Source: a virus
Direction: 5' to 3' (one strand)
IMG/VR virus record: IMGVR_UViG_3300033552_000006
Location: 1 to 58,643 of that record
Length of the DNA stretch: 58,643 bases
A model generated the notes under the pieces. It saw only the letters and a program-made list of their open reading frames with translations. It searched no databases and had not been told where the DNA came from. Below are positions 13,649 through 23,053 of the stretch, one piece after another (the stretch's first letter is position 1; the number at the start of each line of letters is the position of its first letter). The position numbers and the translations under genes are program-made.

Positions 13649-15331
13649 ATGTCTATTCTAATGAGAGGGACGAGAGAAAATTTCAACCCACAAATCCACA
13701 CCGAAGCCAATTCATTGACTTCTCAAATGCAGAAACACTTTGAAGTAAGAAGAAAGTCTATGGACTTATTTTCTCGATTTACAAAGTTCACTTCATTTAT
13801 GTTTGCTACCGGCCGCTACAACGGAGGTTCAAACTCAGGTAAAGTATTGTCCGCAAAAGACACATTGATGGACAATGCGTATCGTATTGCTTATGAAGGA
13901 GCTTTATTGCTTCCTGCATATTCAATGGGAGCAGCACAAATCGGTTCTTGGTTCGACGCTGGAAACAGCCAACCGGACATGGGAGCAGTAGTAGGAGTTA
14001 CCTACACAAACGGAATTACTGTTGGTACAGTAGTAACGGATGTTGCCGGAAGTATTGCCATTGAGCATGATCCAGCAAATGAAATCTACGGAGACAAATT
14101 CAATCCAAATGACTCGATTGTTTTAGGACAAGGTTTAGGGATTTTATTTATTATCCAACAGCACCCAAGACGTGCCGTTGATGGAAGCCACTACATTCTT
14201 GATGGTAAATTCGTAGGTACTGCAAGTACATTCAAGGCTGAATACCTTGCTGCGGGTGAAGTTATGACAGAAGGTGGTAACTACTTCGGGGAAGGTTCTC
14301 TTAGAGGATGGCAACGTTACAACCGTTCTAAATGGAGAATTAACTATTCTTCTATTCATAGAGCGTCTATGACAATGACTGGTTCTGCTAAGAAACAAAA
14401 AATCGCTTGGATTGTGAATCCTGAAACAAATGGAAAAATGTGGGAGTATGATGAAGTCCTTAAAAACGACAAAATCTTTCACATGCAAAATGAGCTTGCT
14501 TTAAGATACTCTCGTATCTCTATGGATGCTACAAACCACTCTTGGTTTGAAAACTACGGCCGCAACAAGTTAACTCTTTCTGGCTTTAAAGCGGAATCAG
14601 GACTGACAGCTCCGATGTTAGGAGATGGATGGATTCCACAAATTCAAGAAAATTTAACCATTGACTACGATCCAAATGCGGGATTGAGCCACTTGCTTTT
14701 AGAATCATTGATGATGATTTTAGGACAACGTTCTCCGGTAGGTTCTTCAGGGAACACTTTCGTAGGTGTTGGTGATGTGATTGGTTTAAGTGTAATTGAT
14801 GCTGCTTTCAAGAAATTGATTGGGTACGGTAACATGATTGCTAATTCTGCTTCTGGCGTTATGAACGAAAACATTGTAAACATCAAAACTGGTGAAGACA
14901 ATAAAATCGGTTTCAAAATCACAAACTACTACTACCTTGATAACAACTTCGTGTTTATTCAAGATGATTTGTTCAACAACCCAGCGTTGTTCAACACAAG
15001 CGGTGGTGTTACAGGAACAGGACATATCTATGTGTTAAATGCTTCTACTGTTGATGGTGTATCTAACTTTGAGTTACTTGCACGTTCTGGTAGAGAATTG
15101 AAACGTAAGTATGAGAACGGAATGCATTCATTTAATGAAGCAAGCGAAGGTGACGTAGCTTCTTCAGGATTTGATGGTTGTTCAGTTCACTCATTGAGTG
15201 AGTTATTGCCGATTTTATATGACGTAAGATCTTGCGCCATTATCAAGGCAACAACTAAATATAACGGTGGTGCTTTATCAGCCTTACCGGTAGCGAATGG
15301 AACGCATCAAGCGACGAAATTCATGTATTAG
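13649..15331 (+). CDS. Major capsid protein
   Basis: 560 residues, placed after portal and scaffold-like genes and followed by a strong terminator, as expected for the most abundant virion protein. Likely an HK97-fold shell subunit of the crAss-like type. It has a helical N-terminus (SLTSQMQKHFEVRRKSMDLF), then a beta-rich body with GEGSLRGWQRYNRSKWRINY (~212-231). The gene ends in TAG, showing that TAG is a true stop here. It is preceded by 117 nt without a gene or a clear promoter box. Confidence 0.88.
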   Translation: MSILMRGTRENFNPQIHTEANSLTSQMQKHFEVRRKSMDLFSRFTKFTSFMFATGRYNGGSNSGKVLSAKDTLMDNAYRIAYEGALLLPAYSMGAAQIGSWFDAGNSQPDMGAVVGVTYTNGITVGTVVTDVAGSIAIEHDPANEIYGDKFNPNDSIVLGQGLGILFIIQQHPRRAVDGSHYILDGKFVGTASTFKAEYLAAGEVMTEGGNYFGEGSLRGWQRYNRSKWRINYSSIHRASMTMTGSAKKQKIAWIVNPETNGKMWEYDEVLKNDKIFHMQNELALRYSRISMDATNHSWFENYGRNKLTLSGFKAESGLTAPMLGDGWIPQIQENLTIDYDPNAGLSHLLLESLMMILGQRSPVGSSGNTFVGVGDVIGLSVIDAAFKKLIGYGNMIANSASGVMNENIVNIKTGEDNKIGFKITNYYYLDNNFVFIQDDLFNNPALFNTSGGVTGTGHIYVLNASTVDGVSNFELLARSGRELKRKYENGMHSFNEASEGDVASSGFDGCSVHSLSELLPILYDVRSCAIIKATTKYNGGALSALPVANGTHQATKFMY

Positions 15332-15339
15332 TATTAACC

Positions 15340-15375
15340 AAAAACTCCGGGATTCAATTCTCGGAGTTTTTATTA
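15340..15375 (+). terminator. Intrinsic terminator after the capsid gene
   Basis: AAAAACTCCG (15340-15349) and CGGAGTTTTT (15362-15371) form a perfect 10-bp stem with a 12-nt loop, running into TTTTTATTATT. It lies 8 nt after the capsid stop codon. It could end or attenuate transcription so that capsid mRNA exceeds that of the connectors. Confidence 0.85.
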
Positions 15376-15389
15376 TTTAAATAAAAAAA

Positions 15390-16271
15390 ATGGAAACAAC
15401 AGAAAAAGGAACAACAGAAGACAGAAGGGCAGAGTATTTAAAATCAATAGTTTTGGATCCCAAAAGAATGGAAGGTGTATGGGAACTTAAAATTGAGATC
15501 ACCAACACTCAAGGCACTAAAGCCTTTGGAGGAAGATTATTAAGCACATACAATCATCCCTTAACCGGAATGAGAACGGCATTAGTAAATTTAAACTTCC
15601 AAGAAGAATTAGGGCTTATGATTGACAGACCTACCATGCGTTTTCATCCAGACCAAAATCCTATGGACAGAAGAATTGTGGATTGGTTAATCTCTCACCC
15701 AGAAGTAGGCGTAGAAGGAGTAACGCTTAAAGATGGAGTACTAAATAAAAAAGCTTCAAATCCTTCTATCACAGTAAAAAATGTGGACAGACAGGAAATG
15801 AGCAATATTGACAATGAAGATACTATTGATGTTGTCATTGGTAAGTTGTCAGATGATAATGCAAAAACAGGAATCTCTTTGGAACGATTGAGATATTTGT
15901 TAGCTCATTTCAATCTGCCTTACTTTGATATCAGATATATCAAAAATAAAACCACTGAAAAAAAGTATTTGAGACAAAAAATCAAAACTTTTGCCAGAGG
16001 TATCAACGGGGATGGAAGCCTTAACGCCACTAAAGTAGATAAAGTTCTTAGCGAACTAGATGATTTAAAATACACTTATGAGCTAAAAGAAATGCTACGT
16101 TTCAGCATTATCAAAGAAGCTTATGGTGTTTATAAATTCAACAACGTTCCGTTGGGAAGTAATGCTGATAGTGTTATCTTGTGGATGAAAAACAACTTGG
16201 AGATCTATACCGAAATGGTAGGAGAACTTTATCCTAGATTAAAATCAGAAGGATTCACTTTTAAAACATAA
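15390..16271 (+). CDS. Virion-associated unknown protein (293 aa)
   Basis: Follows the capsid terminator by a short AT-rich leader. It has a beta-rich N-terminal half (VWELKIEITNTQGTKAFGG, GMRTALVNLNFQEELGLM), then helices. A capsid decoration or head-completion protein is plausible from position. No family recognised by eye. Confidence 0.8.
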   Translation: METTEKGTTEDRRAEYLKSIVLDPKRMEGVWELKIEITNTQGTKAFGGRLLSTYNHPLTGMRTALVNLNFQEELGLMIDRPTMRFHPDQNPMDRRIVDWLISHPEVGVEGVTLKDGVLNKKASNPSITVKNVDRQEMSNIDNEDTIDVVIGKLSDDNAKTGISLERLRYLLAHFNLPYFDIRYIKNKTTEKKYLRQKIKTFARGINGDGSLNATKVDKVLSELDDLKYTYELKEMLRFSIIKEAYGVYKFNNVPLGSNADSVILWMKNNLEIYTEMVGELYPRLKSEGFTFKT

Positions 16272-16282
16272 AATAACCACTT

Positions 16283-16930
16283 ATGGCATATACCGTACAG
16301 GAAGCCTATAACAGAGTACTTGAGGAAGCAGATAAGTTAGGTTCAGACTACTTTACGCTTCCTCAAGTTTTAAAAGCTTTCAAGAAAGAAACACTGGACT
16401 TCGTTGGAGCAAGAGCCAAAGAAGCAGAACTGAATCAGGAAGTAACAGACGACATCAGACCTTTATTGGTTCCGGTGTCTATTCCATTTATAAACAATCC
16501 TGATGATAATTTGCAGAAAATGGCAACGCTTCCCAACAACTACCATACTAAGCTATCGGTAAACGTAATGTACACTGATGGACTTAAAGCACGCAAGCCT
16601 TTGGTAGAACGTCATGGGGAAAGCAATACTAACGAGATATCACCATTCAAGAAAGCAGACCGTATGTACCCAAGAATACAGCAGTTTGCCAACTACTTCA
16701 ATGTGATTACAGGACTGAGTTCTAGTTCTACTATACAGCCTTCCAAATTACTTTTGGTGTATATCAAACAGCCTACTTTTGGGAGAGTTTCTACCGATGC
16801 AGTTGTAGAATTAAGTGATGCCGTATGTGAGTTGTTGTTTGCCATGACCGCTAATGCGTTGCGATTAAATGTAGGGGAGCAACAAGCTCAAACTAACTTT
16901 CAAGTAAACCAAACTTACAGACAGAAATAA
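16283..16930 (+). CDS. Head-tail connector-type protein (215 aa)
   Basis: The helical N-terminus (YTVQEAYNRVLEEADKLGSD) and a beta middle with a hydrophobic C-terminal helix (LSDAVCELLFAMTANALRLN) fit the adaptor/ring proteins that follow the capsid gene in crAss-like and P22-like phages. Its stop overlaps the next start (TAATGG), indicating translational coupling within a connector operon. Confidence 0.75.
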   Translation: MAYTVQEAYNRVLEEADKLGSDYFTLPQVLKAFKKETLDFVGARAKEAELNQEVTDDIRPLLVPVSIPFINNPDDNLQKMATLPNNYHTKLSVNVMYTDGLKARKPLVERHGESNTNEISPFKKADRMYPRIQQFANYFNVITGLSSSSTIQPSKLLLVYIKQPTFGRVSTDAVVELSDAVCELLFAMTANALRLNVGEQQAQTNFQVNQTYRQK

Positions 16931-17640
16931 TGGAAACAGAAGAACAAGTAGTGTACTCCATTATGGAGACTGTTAAAAAAGGTACTTTCTCAGATGATGC
17001 TAAGATTGATGAAAGAATAGTTCGCGCGTTTCTTAGAACTTACAGGGCTGTAGCTTTAAGTAAATATTCTATGGAAGGACTTACCATCGGAGACGAATGC
17101 TTCCAGCACTTAGGAGAATTGGAATTCAGTTATGCCAAACCTAAACAATTTGATAGAGCTTTGCCTAAAATAATTCGCCTTAGAAACAATTTTGGATTGT
17201 TCTTTGAAAAAAATGGAGAGAACATTCCAGTTTTGAACTCAGAGGAGTTCACTCTTGGACTTAAAAACCTTATCAATGGCAAATTACCTAAAGCAAAATT
17301 TCTTTCCTCTAAAGCTACCGTATTCATCGGAAAGAAAAATGATACGCATTGTGGTCCTAAACCAACTTTCAATTTGGTGTTAAATGATTTTCAGGACGAA
17401 CTGATCCTTACTGCCGGACTTAAAATAAGTTTGGATGTCTATGCGGTTTTGGATAATCCAGACAACGCACCTGGTTACGATTGGACAGTAGATACCTATC
17501 CTTGCCCATCGGAATTGATAGCAGAAATCAAAGAAAAAATATTAGCCAAAGAGTTTAATCTTATTTTGCAAATTAAGACTGATAAAACCACTGATGGAAA
17601 CGACGAAGAAAGTATTGCCAGACAAAAACAAGAAAGTTAA
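16930..17640 (+). CDS. Connector-block unknown protein (236 aa)
   Basis: Mixed alpha/beta protein. It starts in the stop of the previous gene and overlaps the next gene by 47 nt. It contains a beta-rich core (KATVFIGKKNDTHCGPKPTF, LILTAGLKISLDVYAVLDN). Probably a ring or tail-completion protein by location; no family recognised. Confidence 0.75.
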   Translation: METEEQVVYSIMETVKKGTFSDDAKIDERIVRAFLRTYRAVALSKYSMEGLTIGDECFQHLGELEFSYAKPKQFDRALPKIIRLRNNFGLFFEKNGENIPVLNSEEFTLGLKNLINGKLPKAKFLSSKATVFIGKKNDTHCGPKPTFNLVLNDFQDELILTAGLKISLDVYAVLDNPDNAPGYDWTVDTYPCPSELIAEIKEKILAKEFNLILQIKTDKTTDGNDEESIARQKQES

Positions 17641-18121
17641 ATCAAATTCAAAGTTCAAGGAAGTGTATGGATTAAATTACTTCCTTGAGCAATTTGATAA
17701 AAAATATCCTCCTACGATGATGGGAGAAAAAAAAGGAATAAGACCTAAAAAAATAAATAGATCTCTTTATAAAAAAATACTCATGGAATACCTTGATATT
17801 TATTTTAAAGAGATCTATTTTATTAATGGCCCTTCGTATTTTCTTTATACCGGAATGCTTGAAAAAGTAAAGTATCGTCCAAGAATTATTGTTAACAAAG
17901 GAGTTAAAAAAATCATAAACCCAAGCATCGGATTTATGTGGTATCAACGTCCTTCAGAGTTGTTTTTCATTTGTTGTAAACTAGTAAAACTAACAGGTAA
18001 AACCAATAAACTTCCTGAAATTGAAATATTATATAAAAACAATTTTGATATGAATTTAATTGTTAATTTTGAAGATGCCATCGAAGAACAAAAAAACAAC
18101 AATAACAACTACCTACTATGA
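17594..18121 (+). CDS. Connector-block unknown protein (175 aa)
   Basis: Basic N-terminus (KKVLPDKNKKVKSNSKFKEV) and an aromatic-rich middle (MEYLDIYFKEIYFINGPSYF). The ATG at 17594 overlaps the previous gene by 47 nt. A TTG 21 nt further in is an alternative start that shortens the overlap. ATGA coupling with the next gene. No family recognised. Confidence 0.75.
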   Translation: METTKKVLPDKNKKVKSNSKFKEVYGLNYFLEQFDKKYPPTMMGEKKGIRPKKINRSLYKKILMEYLDIYFKEIYFINGPSYFLYTGMLEKVKYRPRIIVNKGVKKIINPSIGFMWYQRPSELFFICCKLVKLTGKTNKLPEIEILYKNNFDMNLIVNFEDAIEEQKNNNNNYLL

Positions 18122-19173
18122 TATCAGGAATCGTACCTTTTGAGGAAATTGTCCAGTCTGTCAAAGACGAGACAGGTATTGAAAACATGAGGCCCTTATA
18201 TGAAAAAATAAGAAGATTTATTTTTCGTGCCGAAAGAGAAATTGGGTACGGTGGAACAGTGGATATTAAAAAAGTCACTTACAAAAGAGCTTCCGGTTAC
18301 AACGGGAAATATTTTAAGTTTCCAGAAGATTTTATAGAATACGAGGGAATAGGAATTAAAGGTAATGCTTTGCACCCTTCTTACTATACCAAAACATCAG
18401 AAGGAATTCGATTTAATTCTTTACAAAATGAAAATATAGTTTTGTTGTATTGGGGAATTAAAGTGGACAACGAAGGAAATCCTATTGTTACAAGAAACCA
18501 CGAAAAAGCAGTTGTTGCTTATATCCTTTGGAAAATGTACTCTTCTCGAATATTTTTAGGAATTGGTAATTTTAATTACTTTAAAGAGTACGAAGATTTC
18601 TTTACTGTTGAATGTTTAGCAGCAAGAGGAGACGATGCTATGCCTACAACGGAAGAATGGAATGACTTGGGCGCTTTGTCTTATACAGACCGCAGAATCC
18701 TTATTAAAGAACGTACTCATTCTTACAGTTATGCAGAAGAACATGAAGAAGAAGCTTGCGAATTTATCAATGGACAGTACCAAGGCGAAGGCAGTGGTTT
18801 TGGCAATGGTAGTGGTTCAGGTAGCGGAAGCGTTTCTACTGCAAAAAAAATATACTTCTGGCAATTAATCAATATATCCGATAAAATTGACAGCGTAATT
18901 AATGCGCTTTCAAACACTTATTTCCAAGACAAAGAATCAAAACTTTTATCTGAATTTGAACAGGGCTTAACAGTTGATTACTCTAAAATTGGAAGCATCT
19001 GTTTTGCCGTAGCCAACACCGAAGAAAAAGCGTATCTTATTTTTGATATCTTGGGTAACAATATTACAAATTCGTTTGATATTTATTACGATTCAACACT
19101 TAAGGTTTATGTTTTTGTTTCTAAAAATTTCCAATCTTACTCGAGTATATTTTTCAAATTTAAAACCCCATAA
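18118..19173 (+). CDS. Connector/tail adaptor protein (351 aa)
   Basis: The N-terminal part (~1-200) resembles head-tail adaptor proteins: a helical hairpin (YEKIRRFIFRAEREIGYGG), a beta segment (YFKFPEDFIEYEGIGIKG), and a late helix with HEKAVVAYILWKMYSSRIFL. A Gly/Ser linker (~225-240, GSGFGNGSGSGSGS) joins a separate ~110-residue C-terminal domain. The two-domain, linker-joined layout suggests an added domain. It ends 3 nt before the first fibre-region gene. Confidence 0.75.
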   Translation: MISGIVPFEEIVQSVKDETGIENMRPLYEKIRRFIFRAEREIGYGGTVDIKKVTYKRASGYNGKYFKFPEDFIEYEGIGIKGNALHPSYYTKTSEGIRFNSLQNENIVLLYWGIKVDNEGNPIVTRNHEKAVVAYILWKMYSSRIFLGIGNFNYFKEYEDFFTVECLAARGDDAMPTTEEWNDLGALSYTDRRILIKERTHSYSYAEEHEEEACEFINGQYQGEGSGFGNGSGSGSGSVSTAKKIYFWQLINISDKIDSVINALSNTYFQDKESKLLSEFEQGLTVDYSKIGSICFAVANTEEKAYLIFDILGNNITNSFDIYYDSTLKVYVFVSKNFQSYSSIFFKFKTP

Positions 19174-19176
19174 CTA

Positions 19177-20472
19177 ATGAACAGCAATGATATTATAAAC
19201 GGATTAAGGGTAACTACCATGTTGCCTTTAGATGCAAAAGGATATTTTCTAAATGAAGATGCTCTTAAAAATTTAGGAGTCAACAACAATTTAGCATTTA
19301 CCTATTTTGATGGAATGATTGCCTATAGTATTTTGGAAGGAAAAACATACCGATGGAGAGAACCAAAACAAAGTGAAACAGGATTGCTTCTTGCTCATTT
19401 TCAATATCCAGCAGGAATTGTGGTTGGAGGAATAAACTATTCCAATAAGTCTTATAATTTTTTTGAGATAAAATTTGGACAAAATCCAATTCCATATCTG
19501 ACTTTAGAACTTAAAGCCAAAGGAGAAGGGAATACTCTTAAAACATTACAAGCCGGAGATATTGTAGAAGGGTTTAAAGATGCTACCACTTATTGGGATG
19601 CTGCTATTTACATGGGTGGAGGTATTTCCAACAGAGCCAATTATGTTCCTTTGGTAGAAACATTGCTTGGAAATAATCAAGGCACTTTTGTTGATGAAAC
19701 GGGTGCTCCAATTAACGGAACAACGGTTTATCCTTTTGATTTTAAAGGTGGATTTGTATCTACTGAAGGATATCTTCCTAACAGTATTGTTCGGGAAAAT
19801 GGAAATTTATATATCAATATTCAAGAAGTTCCTGTAAACAGTGGTTTAACTGCTCCTTCTTTACAACCTACTTTTTGGAGTTTGTTCCTTACCAAAGGAA
19901 CTGATGGTCTTTCAGCTTATCAAATAGCTTTAGCTAATGGATTTCAAGGAACACAAGCAGCGTGGGTTCTTTCGTTGGACGGAACTAATGGTCTTTCAGC
20001 TTATCAAATAGCTATTGCCAATGGATTTCAAGGAACACAAGCAGCGTGGGTTCTTTCCTTAGTTGGAACAGCTGGATTAAGCGCTTATGAAGTGGCTTTG
20101 GTTAATGGGTTTTTAGGAACTCAAGCAACGTGGCTAGCTTCATTAAAAGGGGATGCCGGTTCTAATGCTTCTAATAATTTACAGCGTGATGCTTCGGTTA
20201 GTTTTACATTAGCCGATACTGATAACAATTTTGTCATTCAGTTATTCAATGTTGCTGATATTGTAATTACTGTTCCGGACACAGGACTTCGTGGCAAGTT
20301 CAATTGTGGATTTAGACGTATGGGAGCCGGAGAAGTTTCTTTTGCGGAAGCAGTAGGAGTAACCGTTACAAACCCTACAGGAAAAAGAATTGCCAGAGTA
20401 GGAGATCCGGTTTATATCGAAAGAAACGCCAACACACAAAACTACCCTTTGATGGGAAACACTAAAATATAA
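19177..20472 (+). CDS. Tail fibre/collar protein with 28-residue repeats
   Basis: 431 residues. N-terminal ~235 residues form a beta-rich domain. Then come three 28-residue units (GLSAYQIALANGFQGTQAAW type) at ~241-324, a linker (LKGDAGSNASN), and a C-terminal beta domain with IARVGDPVYIERNA. Repeats of this GLSAYQxAxxNGFxGTxxAWLxSL kind are common in fibres and tail proteins of Bacteroidota phages. It is probably an elongated, trimeric virion fibre or collar piece. It is followed by six small putative fibre proteins and the large fibre. Confidence 0.8.
   Translation: MNSNDIINGLRVTTMLPLDAKGYFLNEDALKNLGVNNNLAFTYFDGMIAYSILEGKTYRWREPKQSETGLLLAHFQYPAGIVVGGINYSNKSYNFFEIKFGQNPIPYLTLELKAKGEGNTLKTLQAGDIVEGFKDATTYWDAAIYMGGGISNRANYVPLVETLLGNNQGTFVDETGAPINGTTVYPFDFKGGFVSTEGYLPNSIVRENGNLYINIQEVPVNSGLTAPSLQPTFWSLFLTKGTDGLSAYQIALANGFQGTQAAWVLSLDGTNGLSAYQIAIANGFQGTQAAWVLSLVGTAGLSAYEVALVNGFLGTQATWLASLKGDAGSNASNNLQRDASVSFTLADTDNNFVIQLFNVADIVITVPDTGLRGKFNCGFRRMGAGEVSFAEAVGVTVTNPTGKRIARVGDPVYIERNANTQNYPLMGNTKI
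19897..20148 (+). repeat. Three tandem 84-bp units within the fibre gene
   Basis: Units start at 19897, 19981 and 20065, exactly 84 bp (28 codons) apart. Units 1 and 2 are nearly identical in DNA, including silent positions; unit 3 is clearly diverged. The pattern suggests a recent duplication of one unit, which would change fibre length in whole units. Confidence 0.85.
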
Positions 20473-20475
20473 GCT

Positions 20476-21039
20476 ATGCATCCATTTAAAAAAATGATAT
20501 TATCTCTTTGTTTTAAACCTCAGGTAATTATACCTCCTCCTGTAGTGCATTATATAACTATTACAAATGTCACTACTCTTTCAGTTGTTAATAATCTTAG
20601 ACAAATTAAAATTTATTTTGATACAAATTTTGTTTTACCTACTAGTTTTATTTTAGAACTTTTTGATTTGTCTAACTTTGCTTTACCTATTACTTTTCAA
20701 AATGTAACAGAAAACTTTGTTATTGCAGAAGTACAATATGAAGGAGCAGGTATTATAGTTCCAGGTCCAATATTGTGGATTATAAATTTAACTAAAGATG
20801 GAGTTTATTCAAATACAGTTAATATTAACGATCCTATTATAGTTCCTTCACCTCCTGCAAATCCTAGTGGAGGTTCTACTGTAGGGTTTAGCAATATGAC
20901 CGACAATCAAGCTTTTGTTACATATGAAGATGGCTTTGGAAATACTCAAAACATATATGTTTATACAGAGAATGGAGATTGTGTTACTTTTTATGCTAGG
21001 CAAATTATATATTCTGTAGGATGCACTCAATGTTTATAA
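20476..21039 (+). CDS. Small fibre-region protein with Cys-rich end (187 aa)
   Basis: Beta-rich (LRQIKIYFDTNFVLPTSFIL), with a Pro/Gly/Ser hinge (~118-133, PSPPANPSGGS). The C-terminal domain ends ENGDCVTFYARQIIYSVGCT followed by QCL, with three Cys in the last 25 residues. An immunoglobulin- or fibronectin-like fold is possible. Likely part of the adsorption apparatus, from context. Confidence 0.7.
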   Translation: MHPFKKMILSLCFKPQVIIPPPVVHYITITNVTTLSVVNNLRQIKIYFDTNFVLPTSFILELFDLSNFALPITFQNVTENFVIAEVQYEGAGIIVPGPILWIINLTKDGVYSNTVNINDPIIVPSPPANPSGGSTVGFSNMTDNQAFVTYEDGFGNTQNIYVYTENGDCVTFYARQIIYSVGCTQCL

Positions 21040-21051
21040 CAAAAAATAATT

Positions 21052-21657
21052 ATGCCAACAACCAAATTTAAAATAACCGAAACCACTAAAAGAACCTCCT
21101 TAAAAATCAATGGGGTTCTTGCTGTTGTGGGCCAAGAACACGATATTGCCTTGCAAAGTAGCGTCATGGTATTGAATGACAGCGGACTTCCTGCAGAACC
21201 AGCAGACAGTTTTAAGTATAAAATAATAGTTGATGGCATTGCTCCTGTAAATGAAAGTACTGTAACGATAAATTTTCAAACGGATAAAACAATGACTCCT
21301 CAAACAGTAAATGAGGCGCGTTCGTTAGACCTTTACCAATCATTATTTTTTACGGATTATGTGATAGGTAACAGATACTTTGACAGAATACTGATCACTG
21401 CTATAAATGGTTATGGAAGTTGGACCTATAACAGTTCTCCTTTAAAAGTCGGAGATTCTTTCTTTTATTATCAGCTGAGTTCTTTACTGTTTGCCGCTAC
21501 TGAATATCACCCACAAAACGCTTATAATATTATGAAATGGAAGTTTGGAAATGTCAATTCTTTTTTTAATGAAGAAAACACTTTTCAAATTAACGCAGAA
21601 TTTATGACTGCACCAGTAATTCCTGTATATAATGATTTACCACTAAGTCAATTTTAA
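21052..21657 (+). CDS. Fibre-region virion protein (201 aa)
   Basis: Beta-rich, low-charge protein between fibre genes (for example TTKRTSLKINGVLAVVGQEH and ITAINGYGSWTYNSSPLKVG). The latter segment resembles loops in baseplate or fibre network proteins. Its stop overlaps the next start (TAATGG). No family recognised. Confidence 0.7.
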   Translation: MPTTKFKITETTKRTSLKINGVLAVVGQEHDIALQSSVMVLNDSGLPAEPADSFKYKIIVDGIAPVNESTVTINFQTDKTMTPQTVNEARSLDLYQSLFFTDYVIGNRYFDRILITAINGYGSWTYNSSPLKVGDSFFYYQLSSLLFAATEYHPQNAYNIMKWKFGNVNSFFNEENTFQINAEFMTAPVIPVYNDLPLSQF

Positions 21658-22031
21658 TGGATATCGTAAGCATATTTTGGAGCAAAATAACCGGAAGAGT
21701 TCCAACGTCTTTGGTAGATGGGCAAATTGCTATTAATCAAAAAGATAAAAAATTGTTTTATCCCGATGAAACAGGAGCAGTTCAAACTTTTAATTTAAAC
21801 GTCGTTGCTTCTGAAACAAGTTTAGATATCGATTTAATTGTAACACAGGACAACCAAACAATGTTCAACATATTTAGCAATCCAAACCAATCTAATTTAT
21901 ACATAAATGACTCTATTTATTTTAAATCCAAAAGTTATGACATTAGTAATATTGATGGAAATTGGAAATTAATTTGGAAAAATGAATTTTTATTAAAAAC
22001 AACAGACCTACTAATATTTAGAAAAAACTAG
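21657..22031 (+). CDS. Fibre-region small protein (124 aa)
   Basis: The N-terminus (FWSKITGRVPTSLVDGQIAI, then NQKDKKLFYPD) is typical of phage fibre attachment segments, which often read 'G.iA.N..d..LfY.d..G'. The remainder is a small beta domain. Coupled to its upstream gene by TAATGG. Confidence 0.75.
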   Translation: MDIVSIFWSKITGRVPTSLVDGQIAINQKDKKLFYPDETGAVQTFNLNVVASETSLDIDLIVTQDNQTMFNIFSNPNQSNLYINDSIYFKSKSYDISNIDGNWKLIWKNEFLLKTTDLLIFRKN

Positions 22032-22036
22032 AAACT

Positions 22037-22822
22037 ATGCAAGACGGAAAACAAATTAAAGACGCGACAATTACAGAAGCTAAATTCGCACCGCTTCCAA
22101 ACACTCCATCGGGACCAAATGCCCCAACGAGTAGAGCATACGTAGATACGCAACTCGCTCAATCTGTAAACAACCAAGATTGGAAAAATTCCGTTAGAGC
22201 TTCTTCTAACATTAACGTAACTATAGCGTCTCCAGGAGCAACTATTGGTGGAGTTGCAATGGTAAATGGAGATAGAGTAGTGTTGTATGGACAAACTTTA
22301 GGAGCCGCTAATTGGATTTACAATTGGAATGGACCAACAGTTCCAATGACAAGATCTTTAGACGCAGATGCTAATTCAGAAGTAACTTCTCAATCTGCTG
22401 TTTCAGTAGAAGAAGGCAGCGATGCTGGAAAGTCTTTTAGAATTACGACTACAGGAGCAATAGTTTTAGGAACTACCGTTTTAGCAATCCAAAGCTTTGT
22501 GACTTTTACAAGTGCCAATCCTGTAAGCACTAACAAATTTATGGTAGCAAGTGTCACGACTGCAGATGGAGATGTAGCTTGCGTGACTGTAGTAACTTCT
22601 ACACCCAATGCATCAAGTTATGTTGGAGCAAATGTCAACGGTGACATTCCAGAACTAGGCAACGGTATTAAAACTAAAGACTGTTATTTTAGTGGAGATT
22701 CAGGAACTACCGCAAGGGCTTTCGGAGCTGTTTTAACGGGCGATAAATTATATTGGAACGGAAGTATTGCTGGTTACCAATTGGCCGCAACTGATAGAAT
22801 AACCTTTACTTACAACGTGTAA
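22037..22822 (+). CDS. Tail fibre-type protein (261 aa)
   Basis: N-terminal DGKQIKDATITEAKF, then a domain beginning DWKNSVRASSNINVTIA and GVAMVNGDRVVLYGQT. This is a widespread phage-fibre module with the pattern VRxAsxxNI...idGv.lvdGDRVLvk.Qt...NGIY. The C-terminal half is Ser/Thr/Val-rich beta structure. Coupled to the next gene by TAATGG. Confidence 0.8.
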   Translation: MQDGKQIKDATITEAKFAPLPNTPSGPNAPTSRAYVDTQLAQSVNNQDWKNSVRASSNINVTIASPGATIGGVAMVNGDRVVLYGQTLGAANWIYNWNGPTVPMTRSLDADANSEVTSQSAVSVEEGSDAGKSFRITTTGAIVLGTTVLAIQSFVTFTSANPVSTNKFMVASVTTADGDVACVTVVTSTPNASSYVGANVNGDIPELGNGIKTKDCYFSGDSGTTARAFGAVLTGDKLYWNGSIAGYQLAATDRITFTYNV

Positions 22823-23052
22823 TGGATGGGAAACAAGTCATAAACAAAGCTAATCCAACGGGAACAGGTAAATACCTTGATGAAAGAGGTGTTTACGTTA
22901 CTGTTCCTGGGGGCGCTTCCTCGGGAGACATTGTAACCACTTTGACAGCCAACAGTACTATAAATTCAGGTAGTCAAAGAATAGTTTACAATGATTACAA
23001 TATAGGCATTTATGATCTGACAATTAACGGAAATTTAATAATAACAAATTAA
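22822..23052 (+). CDS. Small fibre-region protein (76 aa)
   Basis: Starts MDGKQVINKANPTGTGKYLD, echoing the N-terminus of the upstream fibre protein, then VTVPGGASSGDIVTTL. Perhaps a fibre tip or linker that resembles shorter versions of neighbouring fibres. One base separates it from the next start. Confidence 0.65.
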   Translation: MDGKQVINKANPTGTGKYLDERGVYVTVPGGASSGDIVTTLTANSTINSGSQRIVYNDYNIGIYDLTINGNLIITN

Positions 23053-23053
23053 A

